DNA of 64,000 bases from Haloactinospora alba (GCF_006717075.1 NZ_VFQC01000001.1:2899501-2963500), one strand, 5' to 3'; positions 8,674 through 18,557 are shown, counted from the stretch's first letter. Numbers and translations: made by a program. Notes: a model not told the origin generated them from the sequence alone.

Positions 8674-9438
8674 TCAGGCCTCCTGGGAGGGCGGTGTGTC
8701 TCCGGCGGGTTCCTGACGGCGTCGGCGGGCCTCCTCGATCGAAACCGTGCGGTAGTAACCGTCCAGCCACTGCTTGGCCACACGGTTACGCCCGTTGGTT
8801 CCGCCCTCACCCCACGTCGCCAGGTCGCAGGCCAACCTCGCCCAGTCGATGGCGATGCGTTCGGAGCGCAGGAACCGCACGACGCGGGGCAGGTGGCGGT
8901 GCAGGCCGTCAAGGTCCTGGCGGCACAGCAGGTGCAGGCGCTTCTCCTGGGGTGCCTCTCGGTAGGGCGAGGATCCGTCACCGTCACCGCGGGACTGGTC
9001 AGGGCGGGCTGAGGCAGCTTCGGCGGTAGAGCGTCCCAGGGCACTGCCGAGGTCCAGTGCCGCCACGTACGACTTGGGGAACGGAGCGTTTTCGGCCGTA
9101 CCCCGGAGGCCGTCAGGCGTGTTCTGCGCCGAATTGTCCTCCTCCGCCGCAGGAGTGGGATCCTCCGCCTCGTCGCGGGCGCGCCGCGGTCGGGCGGCGA
9201 TGAGCGCTGCGACGGTGTAGAAGGCGCGTTCGACCGCTTCGCGTTTCGGGCCGCGGAGGTCGTCCAGGTGGGGGGCGATGACGCGGCGGGCCGCCGGGCG
9301 GATCGCCGTGTCATCCGGATGACGGCCCAGGGCGCGGCGTAGCGCTGCACGCTCTCCCGGACGGTGCTCCACACTGTCGTGCACATGGGCGACGAGTTTG
9401 CCAGCGCGTTCACGCAGGCCTTCCGTAGTTCTGGTCAT
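8674..9438 (-). CDS. cse2: Cascade small subunit Cse2
   Basis: Cse2 (CasB) forms the dimer along the belly of Cascade that stabilises the R-loop. The 254-aa protein starts with an ATGA overlap on the cse1 stop. The N-terminal helical part (AGKLVAHVHDSV, GERAALRRALGRH) and the C-terminal part (LHLLCRQDLDGLHRHLPRVV, DWARLACDLATW) are typical of Cse2. They are separated by a long hydrophilic stretch rich in Ala, Glu and Ser (about residues 85-160). E. coli Cse2 is about 160 aa, so the size difference is mainly this insert. Confidence 0.93.
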   Translation of the reverse strand: MTRTTEGLRERAGKLVAHVHDSVEHRPGERAALRRALGRHPDDTAIRPAARRVIAPHLDDLRGPKREAVERAFYTVAALIAARPRRARDEAEDPTPAAEEDNSAQNTPDGLRGTAENAPFPKSYVAALDLGSALGRSTAEAASARPDQSRGDGDGSSPYREAPQEKRLHLLCRQDLDGLHRHLPRVVRFLRSERIAIDWARLACDLATWGEGGTNGRNRVAKQWLDGYYRTVSIEEARRRRQEPAGDTPPSQEA

Positions 9439-11009
9439 GCTGCTCCTTCCGCCCCGTCGTCGGGTTCGGCGATCCAGTTCTTGAACAGCGCGCCACGGTT
9501 GCGCGCAACAGCTTTGGCGACGCGGGGGCGGTGCCGGTATCCGTCGGTTGCCTCTGTGTAGGCCTCCAGAGCCAGGCGGATAAACGCGTTGCCGGGCTCC
9601 TGCGGGGTGTCGCCGCCGACGAGCTTCCAGAACACCTCGTAAGCGCGGGACCAGTAGCGGCCGGTTCCCAACAGCGTCCAGGGAGCGCTGTCGCCGCGCT
9701 TGACTTCACCCCCCAGTCCGCTGTCCTTCCAGGCACGGGTGAGCTGGCGCTCCAGGCGCCAGCCCGCGTCCTCGGCGGAGTCGGTGGCTTGGCGGATGAC
9801 ATTCAGCATGCGGCCGGCCTGCCGATTGTCTTCGGCGCTTTCATGCAGCCACTGCAGGATGCGGGGGGTGGTAGCGGTGAACCACTGCTTGTCCCGGGTC
9901 TGGCCGTCTTGGTCGAATCCGAAGGATCGGGCGCGCATCGCGCTGCGGATATCGGAGGGCAGGTGGTAGCGCAGGTCCCGGTGCAACCGCGGCATGCGGG
10001 TCAGCTGCCCGCGGTGCTGGCCGTCTTGGAGGATGGCTGCCACATCGCGCCAGACCGCCCGAGTGGCGTCCGCCTTCATCGGGGCGGGCGTGCCGTCCTC
10101 CCGGCGGATGTGGATCTGATACGGATCCTCGGGTGCGCTCCAGGTCTGGCGGATCTCCGGGGACAGTCGGGCGCCCCAGGTAACCGTCGCATCGCGAACC
10201 TCGGTACCGTCCGGTGAGGGTTCCAGCAGGACCGCGTGGCGGAATTGGTCGACGAGGCGGCCCGCCAATCCGGTCACCGGTGGCGGCAGGGTGGGATCGC
10301 GCAGTTCGTCGCGTTCCCAGGGGGCGAGGGTGTCCTCGTCATCGTCGATGAAGGGGATGTTCAGCAGCAGACTCTCGAACAGGGTGCGGCCCAGGGGGTG
10401 GAATGAGAGAGCACCCCGCAGCGGCCCGGCCGCGGTGTCGGCAGCGCTGACGTCGCCGGCGGTTCGCGAGGTGCAGCGGCCGGAGGGGCCGTAGTAGAGG
10501 GTAGCGAGGAGGTGGTGGGCCGCTTCGGCCGCAGGCACGGGGATCGGCCGCAGGTCGGTGGTGTGGCGCAGCCACACCTGGGTGTTGCCAGCGGGCCGTC
10601 CCCAGCACAGCTTGTTGACGCCTGAGGTTTTGGGGCATTGGGCCTCGGAACCGCCCAACCGGGGGTCCTGCAACCAAGGGCGATCACCGAAGAGGTCGAA
10701 TCGGTCGCGGTAGCGCTGGAAGTAGTCCTCGACCTCTTCGGGATCGAACCGGCCGTCCTCGTGCAGTACCTGCTTGCGGATTCGGGCCCATTCGGACCAC
10801 TCGGTGCAGGTGTCCAGGCCGCTCAAGCGAGCGGCGATGAACGCGAGGATGCGCCACAGACCGGCCGAGGCCGGGGGCAATGCAAGTTCCACGTCGGTGT
10901 ATTCATGGGCCCGTTGGAACAGTGTGGTCAGCCCTACTGGGCTGGCGGGTCCGCCGTGTTTGGGCCGTACGGGGATCCACGGGTCGGTGGTCAGGTCGAA
11001 AGTAGGCAA
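9435..11009 (-). CDS. cse1: Cascade large subunit Cse1 (Cas8e)
   Basis: Cse1 (CasA/Cas8e) recognises the PAM and recruits Cas3. The 524-aa protein starts MPTFDLTTDPWIPVRP, the family signature. SPVGLTTLFQRAHEYTDVEL and PPASAGLWRILAFIAARLSGL follow (written here as its first 20 residues PPASAGLWRILAFIAARLSG). The C-terminal four-helix region ends before the ATGA overlap with cse2. It lies 84 nt downstream of the cas3 stop. Confidence 0.95.
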   Translation of the reverse strand: MPTFDLTTDPWIPVRPKHGGPASPVGLTTLFQRAHEYTDVELALPPASAGLWRILAFIAARLSGLDTCTEWSEWARIRKQVLHEDGRFDPEEVEDYFQRYRDRFDLFGDRPWLQDPRLGGSEAQCPKTSGVNKLCWGRPAGNTQVWLRHTTDLRPIPVPAAEAAHHLLATLYYGPSGRCTSRTAGDVSAADTAAGPLRGALSFHPLGRTLFESLLLNIPFIDDDEDTLAPWERDELRDPTLPPPVTGLAGRLVDQFRHAVLLEPSPDGTEVRDATVTWGARLSPEIRQTWSAPEDPYQIHIRREDGTPAPMKADATRAVWRDVAAILQDGQHRGQLTRMPRLHRDLRYHLPSDIRSAMRARSFGFDQDGQTRDKQWFTATTPRILQWLHESAEDNRQAGRMLNVIRQATDSAEDAGWRLERQLTRAWKDSGLGGEVKRGDSAPWTLLGTGRYWSRAYEVFWKLVGGDTPQEPGNAFIRLALEAYTEATDGYRHRPRVAKAVARNRGALFKNWIAEPDDGAEGAA

Positions 11010-11093
11010 TGAGTATCCAGCCTTGTGATGCTCGCTGCGGGAAAGCGCGGATGGTCGGGGGACAGAAAAGGGCGCGAGAGTTAACGCCGGTTC

Positions 11094-13943
11094 TTATCCA
11101 CCGGCTGCGATGGGATGGTGGATGAGCCCGCGTTCCTTATCTAGCAACCAGATGTGTCCGCCGAGGACGGCTTCGCTCCATTGGCCGGACTCGGCCAAAG
11201 GTTGGCGGATCAGCAGGAGTCGGCTGAGGTGGTTGTGTTTGCGCCACGGAGGCGGAATCGCCGCTTCTCCGGCGCTGAGCTCGCGGTACCAGGTTCCGCC
11301 TGGGACGGGGATCGTCAAATTCATAACCTCGTTGGCTTCCTGTGCGCTGAGCGGGGCTGTGTGACCGGGCTCGGTGCCCGCTAAGGCACGAGTGCGCTGC
11401 GCATCGGCCCACAGCCGACCGTTGGCGTCGGCGAAGCAGCACACGACGCGTACCGATTCGGCTCCGAGGCGGGTGGCCACGGCTTCGTCGGAGAAGTCGT
11501 TGAGCGTCATGGCTGACAAGTTCGCTTGGTCGGCAAGTTGGGCCGGGCGGGGGACGACGGCGGTGTTGGCCTGGGCCTGCTGTGCCATGGCTTCGCCGAT
11601 GCGTTCGTACTCGCGTTTGACGTTTTGCGCGAGTTCGGGGTTGTCATGCACTTGTTCGACCAACGCCTGCACGTCGTCGGGAATCGCTACACACGCCCCG
11701 TGTTCCTGCAGCAGGCGGTGGGTGCGCTCCAGCAGGGAAGGCGCGTGAATCGCGGTCCAGGGGGTGGGCATCGCGTCGGCATCGGGTTCACCGGGCACCA
11801 GCACGGCCACGCGCGGCGCGGTGAAGGCGTGGCGGTCGATGATGCCCAGGTGCTCGTGGCGCCAGCACCGGCCCGCCCGCTGCAGCAGCAGCGCCATCGG
11901 CGCGAGGTCGGTGATCATCAGATCCAGGTCGATGTCCAGGCTCTGCTCGATGATCGCGGTGGCCACCAGCACCGCCGACCGCGGACGCGCACCCTCTTGG
12001 GCACCCTCCTTGCCGAATGCATGCAGCACGGTCGCGGTGATCTCGTCGCGCTGCCACTGAGGAAAGCGTGCGTGTAGCAGATGCAACCCGGTACCCTCGC
12101 CGGGGCCGCCGCCGTTCTCGTCGATGAGGCGACGGACAAGATCATAGGTTGCTTGGGCTTCCTTCACGGTTGTACACACCACGGCCGCGGTGCCGCCCCG
12201 GTTCAGCACGGGCGCCAGCAGGCGGCGCAGCGCCTCCGTCCGGTCGGCGGTGCGCGAGGGCCGCGAACGGGCCGAGCCTCGGGGCGTCTCTTCCAGGATG
12301 GGTACAGCCTCCAGCGACACGTCCAGAGGGCTGCGCTCGGTCGCGGCGATCGGCACCGGGTTACTGACCACACGGGGCCTGCCCTCATATGCCGAAACGT
12401 GCACCCAACCGGGATAGGACAGGCGCTCAATCACCGGCGCGGCAGCTCCCCGGCGGCGGGGCCGCCGCAAAACACCGGCCCCCTCCAGATAGGCGCGGGC
12501 GTAAGCGTCGGCCACCGATCGGTGCAAGGTCGCCGACAGTAGCACCACCGGGACTTCGAGGCGGCCGAGCCAGCACAGCAGCCTCTCCAACTCCTTCTGC
12601 ATGTAGGGGTCGACGGCGTGGGCCTCGTCCACGACGACGGTCTTTCCGGCCAGACCCAACATCCGCACCGCGTTGAATCGGCTGGGCAGCACGGCCATCA
12701 GCGCCTGGTCGAAGGTGCCCACGCCCCACGACGCCAACAGGCCGCGCAGGCCTCCGTAGAGCCATTCCGTGGGCGAGAAAGCGGAGTGGTGACCGGTCAG
12801 CACGTCGGAGGAGGAACCCGGCGTGGGCGGCGCGTGGTCCTGTTCGAGCCAGGCCATCGAGTGCAGCCGCATCAGAGGACGAGGGTGGGCAGCGCGGCGC
12901 TCGGCGTACCGACGGACTCGGGTATGCATGCTGTTGGCGGTGGCCGTAGTGGGCAGGAGGAACGCCCGACCGGTCCGGCCGGCCGCTTCGCCCATGAGGT
13001 CGGCGACGTACTTTCCGACTTCGGTCTTGCCCTCGCCGGTGGGGGCGGTGACGATGAGCAACCCCGGTCCGTGCACGTGTCCCGGCAGGTGCTCGGCGAC
13101 CGAAGCCTGCAGACCGAACGGTTCGGAAATGGCGGGGAAGGACTCGGCGAAAGAGGCCGCGGGCATGTGGAGCGGCTCCAGCCCTGCGTCGGCGACCAGG
13201 CCTTCGGCCGCAGGCCGGACCCGCGTAAAGTAGGCCGCAAGGTCGGCCTGCGCTCCGGATCGAGGCAGGTGCTGCAGCTGCTGGAGCAGAAAGCGTTCCT
13301 GGCTGGCCAGCCAGTCGGCGAGCACGATGAGCCCGGTGACGACAACCGCAGTGGGAGCGTCCAACGACGGCGGCACGGGGGGCTGGTCGAGGACGGTTCC
13401 GACAACCTGCAGATGAGCGTTGCGCTGGTCGTCCCATGCGTCTTCGTCGAAGTGGAACTCCGTGCGGGCGTCGTAGCTCACCTGGGGCCGTTCCGGGTAA
13501 CGCCCGTGGTGGCCGCCCACCACTTGAGCGATCAGCGAAGTGCGGCTGTCGTCGGCGTCGCCGAACGGCGGATACCCCGACTCAGGCAGCGTCATCGCCA
13601 GCCATTGGCAGCCGGTGAGCGCATGCCCCTGCGGCATGGAGGGACCCACCGCGGGAAACCCAGACAATGGAGGCAAAGAAAGCCTTTTCGTCTGAAAGTA
13701 GGGCTCAATCTTGCCGATGTCGTGCAGCCCCGCCCAGTAGGACACGATTCGCCCTGCGGTGTCCGTATCGACCTCCAAGCGGCGCGCCAGATGTTCTCGG
13801 AGCCCGGGCGCAACGTGGTGTTTCCACAAGGCGAGGCAGACGGCCGCAGCGTCGAGACCGTGGCAGATCGCCGGGTACACGGCCCCACCGAGCCCGCGCT
13901 CCTTGGCCCCGATCCGCAGATCGATCTGCTCTTCATCATTCAC
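11094..13943 (-). CDS. cas3: CRISPR-associated helicase/nuclease Cas3
   Basis: Cas3 is recruited by target-bound Cascade and unwinds and degrades the target. The 949-aa protein has an N-terminal HD nuclease domain: His28, HDIGK at 74-78, and later GHALTGCQWLA and VGGHHGRYP. A superfamily-2 helicase follows: Walker A APTGEGKTE near residue 300, VVDEAHAVDP near 437, LLSATLHRS, then EQSLDIDLDLMITDLAPM and LLQRAGRCWRH in the second RecA domain. Fused HD and helicase domains are normal for type I-E. It is the first gene of the cas operon, so the operon promoter should lie in 13944-14100. Confidence 0.96.
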   Translation of the reverse strand: MNDEEQIDLRIGAKERGLGGAVYPAICHGLDAAAVCLALWKHHVAPGLREHLARRLEVDTDTAGRIVSYWAGLHDIGKIEPYFQTKRLSLPPLSGFPAVGPSMPQGHALTGCQWLAMTLPESGYPPFGDADDSRTSLIAQVVGGHHGRYPERPQVSYDARTEFHFDEDAWDDQRNAHLQVVGTVLDQPPVPPSLDAPTAVVVTGLIVLADWLASQERFLLQQLQHLPRSGAQADLAAYFTRVRPAAEGLVADAGLEPLHMPAASFAESFPAISEPFGLQASVAEHLPGHVHGPGLLIVTAPTGEGKTEVGKYVADLMGEAAGRTGRAFLLPTTATANSMHTRVRRYAERRAAHPRPLMRLHSMAWLEQDHAPPTPGSSSDVLTGHHSAFSPTEWLYGGLRGLLASWGVGTFDQALMAVLPSRFNAVRMLGLAGKTVVVDEAHAVDPYMQKELERLLCWLGRLEVPVVLLSATLHRSVADAYARAYLEGAGVLRRPRRRGAAAPVIERLSYPGWVHVSAYEGRPRVVSNPVPIAATERSPLDVSLEAVPILEETPRGSARSRPSRTADRTEALRRLLAPVLNRGGTAAVVCTTVKEAQATYDLVRRLIDENGGGPGEGTGLHLLHARFPQWQRDEITATVLHAFGKEGAQEGARPRSAVLVATAIIEQSLDIDLDLMITDLAPMALLLQRAGRCWRHEHLGIIDRHAFTAPRVAVLVPGEPDADAMPTPWTAIHAPSLLERTHRLLQEHGACVAIPDDVQALVEQVHDNPELAQNVKREYERIGEAMAQQAQANTAVVPRPAQLADQANLSAMTLNDFSDEAVATRLGAESVRVVCCFADANGRLWADAQRTRALAGTEPGHTAPLSAQEANEVMNLTIPVPGGTWYRELSAGEAAIPPPWRKHNHLSRLLLIRQPLAESGQWSEAVLGGHIWLLDKERGLIHHPIAAGG

Positions 13944-14157
13944 CGTGGACTCCCTACCGTCGGACGGAGCACTCGCACTGTTTCGGGAACGCTAACGGCA
14001 ACCAGCGACAAAAGTCGGAACCACATCAAAACCAACAGGCAGACCATCGCCCACCAGGAACATTGATAGCCTGAGGGCCTCCGCGCAGGCGGAGGTGGAC
14101 CGCGTGGAGGCGGCGCCGTCGTCTAAGCGATCAACCAGGTCCCACGGACGTGGGATG

Positions 14158-14190
14158 CCGGTTGCCACCGGTCTCTCCGATGGCAACCGG
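14158..14190 (-). terminator. Strong hairpin between cas3 and array 2
   Basis: CCGGTTGCCA (14158-14167) and TGGCAACCGG (14181-14190) form a perfect 10-bp stem with a 13-nt loop. It lies 21 nt after the stop of the small minus-strand frame at 14211-14309. No long T-run follows, so it may be a weak terminator or a protein site. Two smaller stems, at 14141-14154 and 14078-14095, lie between it and cas3. Confidence 0.45.
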
Positions 14191-14210
14191 CGCCTGAGGC
14201 ATGGACGCTG

Positions 14211-14309
14211 CTATCCAGTGAGCAGCCAGATCAGCGCAGCAAGAGCCCCCATACTGGCGCCGCTCACCCAAATGCAGGCATCGCGGATCGAGAGGTGTCC
14301 AAGCGTCAC
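14211..14309 (-). CDS. Candidate 32-aa membrane miniprotein upstream of cas3
   Basis: A GTG at 14309 is preceded by AAGGAG at good spacing. It opens a 32-codon frame starting VTLGHLSIRDACIWVSGASM and ending with a hydrophobic helix (MGALAALIWLLTG), then TAG. One hydrophobic segment suggests a single-pass membrane peptide. It lies about 270 bp upstream of cas3 on the same strand, with a strong hairpin in between, so it is probably not part of the cas operon. No family is recognised. Confidence 0.35.
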   Translation of the reverse strand: MTLGHLSIRDACIWVSGASMGALAALIWLLTG

Positions 14310-14585
14310 GGCCACTCCTTGCTCCCCTGTGCGGTATCTCCAGCGCGCCGGAGCGCGTAGAGCCAGACTATATCAGTAAGCGTGGAGACGGTGCCGTTCC
14401 AATCTTTCGAAAGAGACTCGATCAGTCTATGTATGAGACCACGCCGCTGCTTCCCTCTTCAGTGAGTCTGCTGAGTAGGTACGCGGCCAGGGAGTGTTTG
14501 GCCGACATCTCGCTTTCGGCTGCTGTGCCGCCTCCCCCATGGCCAAGGCACAGGGCATCCCGCTGCGGAGCTGGCCTTACGCCTT
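14310..14585. other. Gap before the old end of array 2
   Basis: No gene recognised. The stretch lies between the candidate miniprotein and the leader-distal repeat of array 2. It includes moderately AT-rich segments around 14360-14440 that could hold a minus-strand promoter for the miniprotein. Confidence 0.4.
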
Positions 14586-17421
14586 CGATGCACTCCCGCG
14601 TGCGCGGGACCTTCCTCGCGGAGAACTGGGTACTCGATCCCAATTCCGGTCCACTCCCGCGTGCGCGGGACCTTCTCCGCGCGATGGTCCGGGTTGTCGT
14701 AGTCGAGCGGTCCACTCCCGCGTGCGCGGGACCTTCGGCAAGAAGGAGTGGATGCTGGCCATCGACAGCTGGTCCACTCCCGCGTGCGCGGGACCTTCAG
14801 GACGTCCCTAAGCCCGGACGAGGATCCGGCCGGTCCACTCCCGCGTGCGCGGGACCTTCCCGACCCAGCCACCATGCGACCGCAAAAGGTCCGGTCCACT
14901 CCCGCGTGCGCGGGACCTTCCGTCCTCCCTCCCGCAGGGACCTGAACCGTGCCGGTCCACTCCCGCGTGCGCGGGACCTTCCCGACCCAGCCACCATGCG
15001 ACCGCAAAAGGTCCGGTCCACTCCCGCGTGCGCGGGACCTTCTTCGCGGCGATCCGGGCGTTCTGCCTGCGACGCGGTCCACTCCCGCGTGCGCGGGACC
15101 TTCTTCGCGGCGATCCGGGCGTTCTGCCTGCGACGCGGTCCACTCCCGCGTGCGCGGGACCTTCCAATACAGGGCGCCAAATCCCGTCCCGCAACGCGGT
15201 CCACTCCCGCGTGCGCGGGACCTTCTATACGAGCGCTACGCAGCTGCGGACGTTGTGCGGTCCACTCCCGCGTGCGCGGGACCTTCCGCTCCGCCCGGCC
15301 GGGAACCCGGTCGGGCGTTCGGTCCACTCCCGCGTGCGCGGGACCTTCAGGGCAGGTAGTCGGAGAGCGCCCGGTTGATTTGGTCCACTCCCGCGTGCGC
15401 GGGACCTTCGCGTCTGCTGCTCATCCTGCTGGTGCGCTGTCACGGTCCACTCCCGCGTGCGCGGGACCTTCCTGAGCCCCACGCACGTGGGGATGGACCA
15501 CTACGGTCCACTCCCGCGTGCGCGGGACCTTCCACATATGTCGGAGGGCGAGACCATGAGCGGCCGGTCCACTCCCGCGTGCGCGGGACCTTCGCGGCCA
15601 GAGGGGCGGTTTCGGTGGAGGTTCAGGTCCACTCCCGCGTGCGCGGGACCTTCTCGGCGATGTAGGCGGGATGGCCCTCGAGCAACGGTCCACTCCCGCG
15701 TGCGCGGGACCTTCTCGCGCCGAGCCTTGCGCTCCTGTTCCAATGCCGGTCCACTCCCGCGTGCGCGGGACCTTCCCGGACTTCTTGCCGAACAGGCCAC
15801 CGCCGGACGGTCCACTCCCGCGTGCGCGGGACCTTCAGGGCAGGTAGTCGGAGAGCGCCCGGTTGATTTGGTCCACTCCCGCGTGCGCGGGACCTTCGCG
15901 TCTGCTGCTCATCCTGCTGGTGCGCTGTCACGGTCCACTCCCGCGTGCGCGGGACCTTCCTGAGCCCCACGCACGTGGGGATGGACCACTACGGTCCACT
16001 CCCGCGTGCGCGGGACCTTCTGTCTCGGGTAGTCTCAGTCATGGTCGCCTTTCGGTCCACTCCCGCGTGCGCGGGACCTTCCCCACTATGCCCCGCCCCC
16101 GGGCGCCCTTCCCCGGTCCACTCCCGCGTGCGCGGGACCTTCCCCTCAACAGCGCGGCGAAAAGCCCGAATGGCGGTCCACTCCCGCGTGCGCGGGACCT
16201 TCCCGCCCGGGTGAGCCCCTGCCGCAGGGCGGCGCGGTCCACTCCCGCGTGCGCGGGACCTTCTGAGTGGGTCTGTAGGTCAGTACTGAGTGGGTCGGTC
16301 CACTCCCGCGTGCGCGGGACCTTCGGCTTGCGTGGGCGTCCTTGGCCTGCTGGGCCGGTCCACTCCCGCGTGCGCGGGACCTTCTCTCCATGAGTCTCGA
16401 CATACGCCCCGAGCAGCGGTCCACTCCCGCGTGCGCGGGACCTTCGTCGATGGGGGCATCGTCCAGCGTGGTGCGGACGGTCCACTCCCGCGTGCGCGGG
16501 ACCTTCTGCAGGTCGCATACGTAGGGCACTGTGATGTCCGGTCCACTCCCGCGTGCGCGGGACCTTCGGCCTCGTCGGCATCCTCTTGGGGGGCGACCCC
16601 TGGTCCACTCCCGCGTGCGCGGGACCTTCCTGGCCGCTCTCGCGGGATCACACAAGCTGGTCGGTCCACTCCCGCGTGCGCGGGACCTTCTGGAGCCGCC
16701 GACCATCACCACGTGGTTGATCTGGTCCACTCCCGCGTGCGCGGGACCTTCGGAGTACCAGAACCAGGGGACGGTATCCGGGGTGGTCCACTCCCGCGTG
16801 CGCGGGACCTTCGTGGGGGCCGCACGGCCCACCAAGAACAACACCGGTCCACTCCCGCGTGCGCGGGACCTTCCAGCCGGGGCGGGGACTCCTGAGAAAA
16901 GATCTCGGTCCACTCCCGCGTGCGCGGGACCTTCGATGAGGACTCCGGCGTGGAGACCGAGATCGTCGGTCCACTCCCGCGTGCGCGGGACCTTCTACTC
17001 AGCAAGCGCCGCCTCACTGATGCGGGACGGTCCACTCCCGCGTGCGCGGGACCTTCTCTGGCAACGACAACACCGACGTTGAGTTCGCCGGTCCACTCCC
17101 GCGTGCGCGGGACCTTCTCGCCGGGTGGTGGGTGGCTCGACGACCGGCACGGTCCACTCCCGCGTGCGCGGGACCTTCGCCTTCTCCTCGTGCACCTCGA
17201 CGGCGGCCTGCGGTCCACTCCCGCGTGCGCGGGACCTTCGACATATCGGCTAAGCATCGGGGGAACATCGCCGGTCCACTCCCGCGTGCGCGGGACCTTC
17301 TGTTGCTGGCCCAAGCGGAAGCGGCCGAAACCGGTCCACTCCCGCGTGCGCGGGACCTTCTCCAGCCCCTGCTCCTTCAGCACGAAGGCAGCAGGTCCAC
17401 TCCCGCGTGCGCGGGACCTTC
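14586..17421 (-). CRISPR. CRISPR array 2, type I-E, 47 repeats / 46 spacers
   Basis: Forty-seven copies of the same 29-nt repeat as array 1 start at 14586, 14647, 14708 and so on to 17393, with 31-33-nt spacers. Orientation is as in array 1, with crRNA on the minus strand. The repeat at 14586 has two changes in its first third (CGATGCACT for CGGTCCACT), marking the old end; the young end at 17421 adjoins the leader block. Several spacers are repeated. One at 14860-14891 recurs at 14982-15013, and one at 15043-15074 recurs directly at 15104-15135. A block of three (15349-15503) recurs at 15837-15991. The first base of the repeat varies (C, T or A). Confidence 0.97.
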
Positions 17422-17464
17422 AGCACCTCACCTGCAAAAACGTGGAGCGTTACCATCTTGCAAC
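17422..17464 (-). promoter_or_regulatory. CRISPR array 2 leader (conserved block)
   Basis: The 43 nt beside the youngest repeat match the array 1 leader block at 40 of 43 positions, while the DNA beyond it does not match. Upstream on the minus strand the sequence becomes AT-rich (TTAAGATTTATG), suitable for a promoter reading into the array. Sharing this block implies that one Cas1-Cas2 complex can serve both arrays. Confidence 0.85.
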
Positions 17465-17781
17465 ATAAATCTTAAGCATACGGAAGCCACCTACTCATTC
17501 ATATTCGATGCAAAAAATCGCCATATCGACTGGAAGCCCGCTAGCAAGGACAGTGTGCTCCATCGGTGCTCGGCTGTCGCGGCACGAGCGGCACACGGCA
17601 TGACAGCCCGGCATTGACCGCGAGGGTCAGACGGACAAAATAGCAGCAGCGACACTATTCGCCCCTGAGACGAATGGGAGGCAAGAACCGCGCCCACCCG
17701 TTTCCAACGGCCGCGAACAGCCCCAAGAGGCCCACCTGACCTACTCGGATCCGGAACGGGCTAGTCACAAGAACGGCCATA
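17465..17781. other. Gap between array 2 leader and DUF2637 pseudogene
   Basis: No gene recognised. The first about 80 bp are AT-rich and probably form the distal leader of array 2. A short minus-strand frame (17491-17697) has no recognisable features. Confidence 0.4.
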
Positions 17782-18557
17782 CTACCTTGACACGGTAGAG
17801 GTCATCACCAGACCTTCGTCGGATTCCCCCTCCATCGCATCGGCTGTTGTCAGGAGCCCCTGTTCGCCCCTCTGTTTGACAAGTCGGCCCCACCTGGGTT
17901 TACGGCCGAACTGTTCGGCCAGTTCCTGACCGGAGGGCAGGGAGCCATCATCGCGGCGATGAGCCAACGCCCACTCCCAGGCATCGCACTGAACCTTGGG
18001 CGGCGCAACCTCCGTGGCGACGGGCTCAACGATCTCCGCCATCGAAGAGGCCCCCTGCGCCGGAACCACCCGCAGTGCGGGCCGTTCCTCTGCACCGGCA
18101 GCGTCCTCGGGACCCGGTGCCGAGTCCACAAAGTGATCCTCGTCGGCCTGGTCATCCCCGGTCTGCGTACGCAGGCAGCGTTCGCCCGGAACTGACGCAT
18201 CAACAACTCATAGGAACCGATCAGTGCGAATGCGGGCCATGCGTGGATCACCCGCGACCACACCGTCGGATCAGCCACCGCCACGTTGGCGGCCAGGGAC
18301 GCCGCGCTGCCGACGATCAACAGGGTCCAGGGCAGCACTCCCCCACGCCTCCCCTGGCCAGCGTCGCTGAGCAGAGACATGGAAGCGGCCACGATCATGC
18401 CGTCGACCGACAGCGGGAACAGACCGGCCCGCCAGGCGGGCTCGCCATGGCCCAAGGCCAGCTCGAACATATGGGCATAGGAAACCACGGCCGCGATGAC
18501 TGCCAGCAGCAGCACCGCGGCGAGAGTGATCCAGCGGCTCCAGTGGGAAGCGACCAT
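17782..18557 (-). pseudogene. DUF2637 membrane protein, frameshifted
   Basis: The N-terminal part, from ATG 18557, encodes four hydrophobic segments (ITLAAVLLLAVIAAVVSYAH, then LFPLSVDGMIVAASMSLLSD, PWTLLIVGSAASLAANVAVA and HAWPAFALIGSYELLMRQ). This is the pattern of DUF2637/SpdB-like proteins found on actinomycete plasmids and integrative elements. The hydrophilic C-terminal part (LPSGQELAEQFGRKPRWGRL) lies in another frame, from about 18190 to 17782. A single indel near 18185-18195 joins the two, so the gene is broken unless this is a sequencing error. It suggests a former plasmid or integrative element here. Confidence 0.75.

Noticed and set aside
12618-14066. 482-codon plus-strand frame opposite cas3
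   Set aside because: It is antisense to a clear Cas3 with all motifs; its composition is that of a high-GC shadow frame.
13992-14186. 64-codon minus-strand frame just upstream of cas3
   Set aside because: No ribosome-binding site, it covers the hairpins, and its composition is not protein-like.
14429-17617. Similar repeat-peptide frames over array 2
   Set aside because: Same reason: CRISPR repeats read as protein on either strand, with no ribosome-binding sites.
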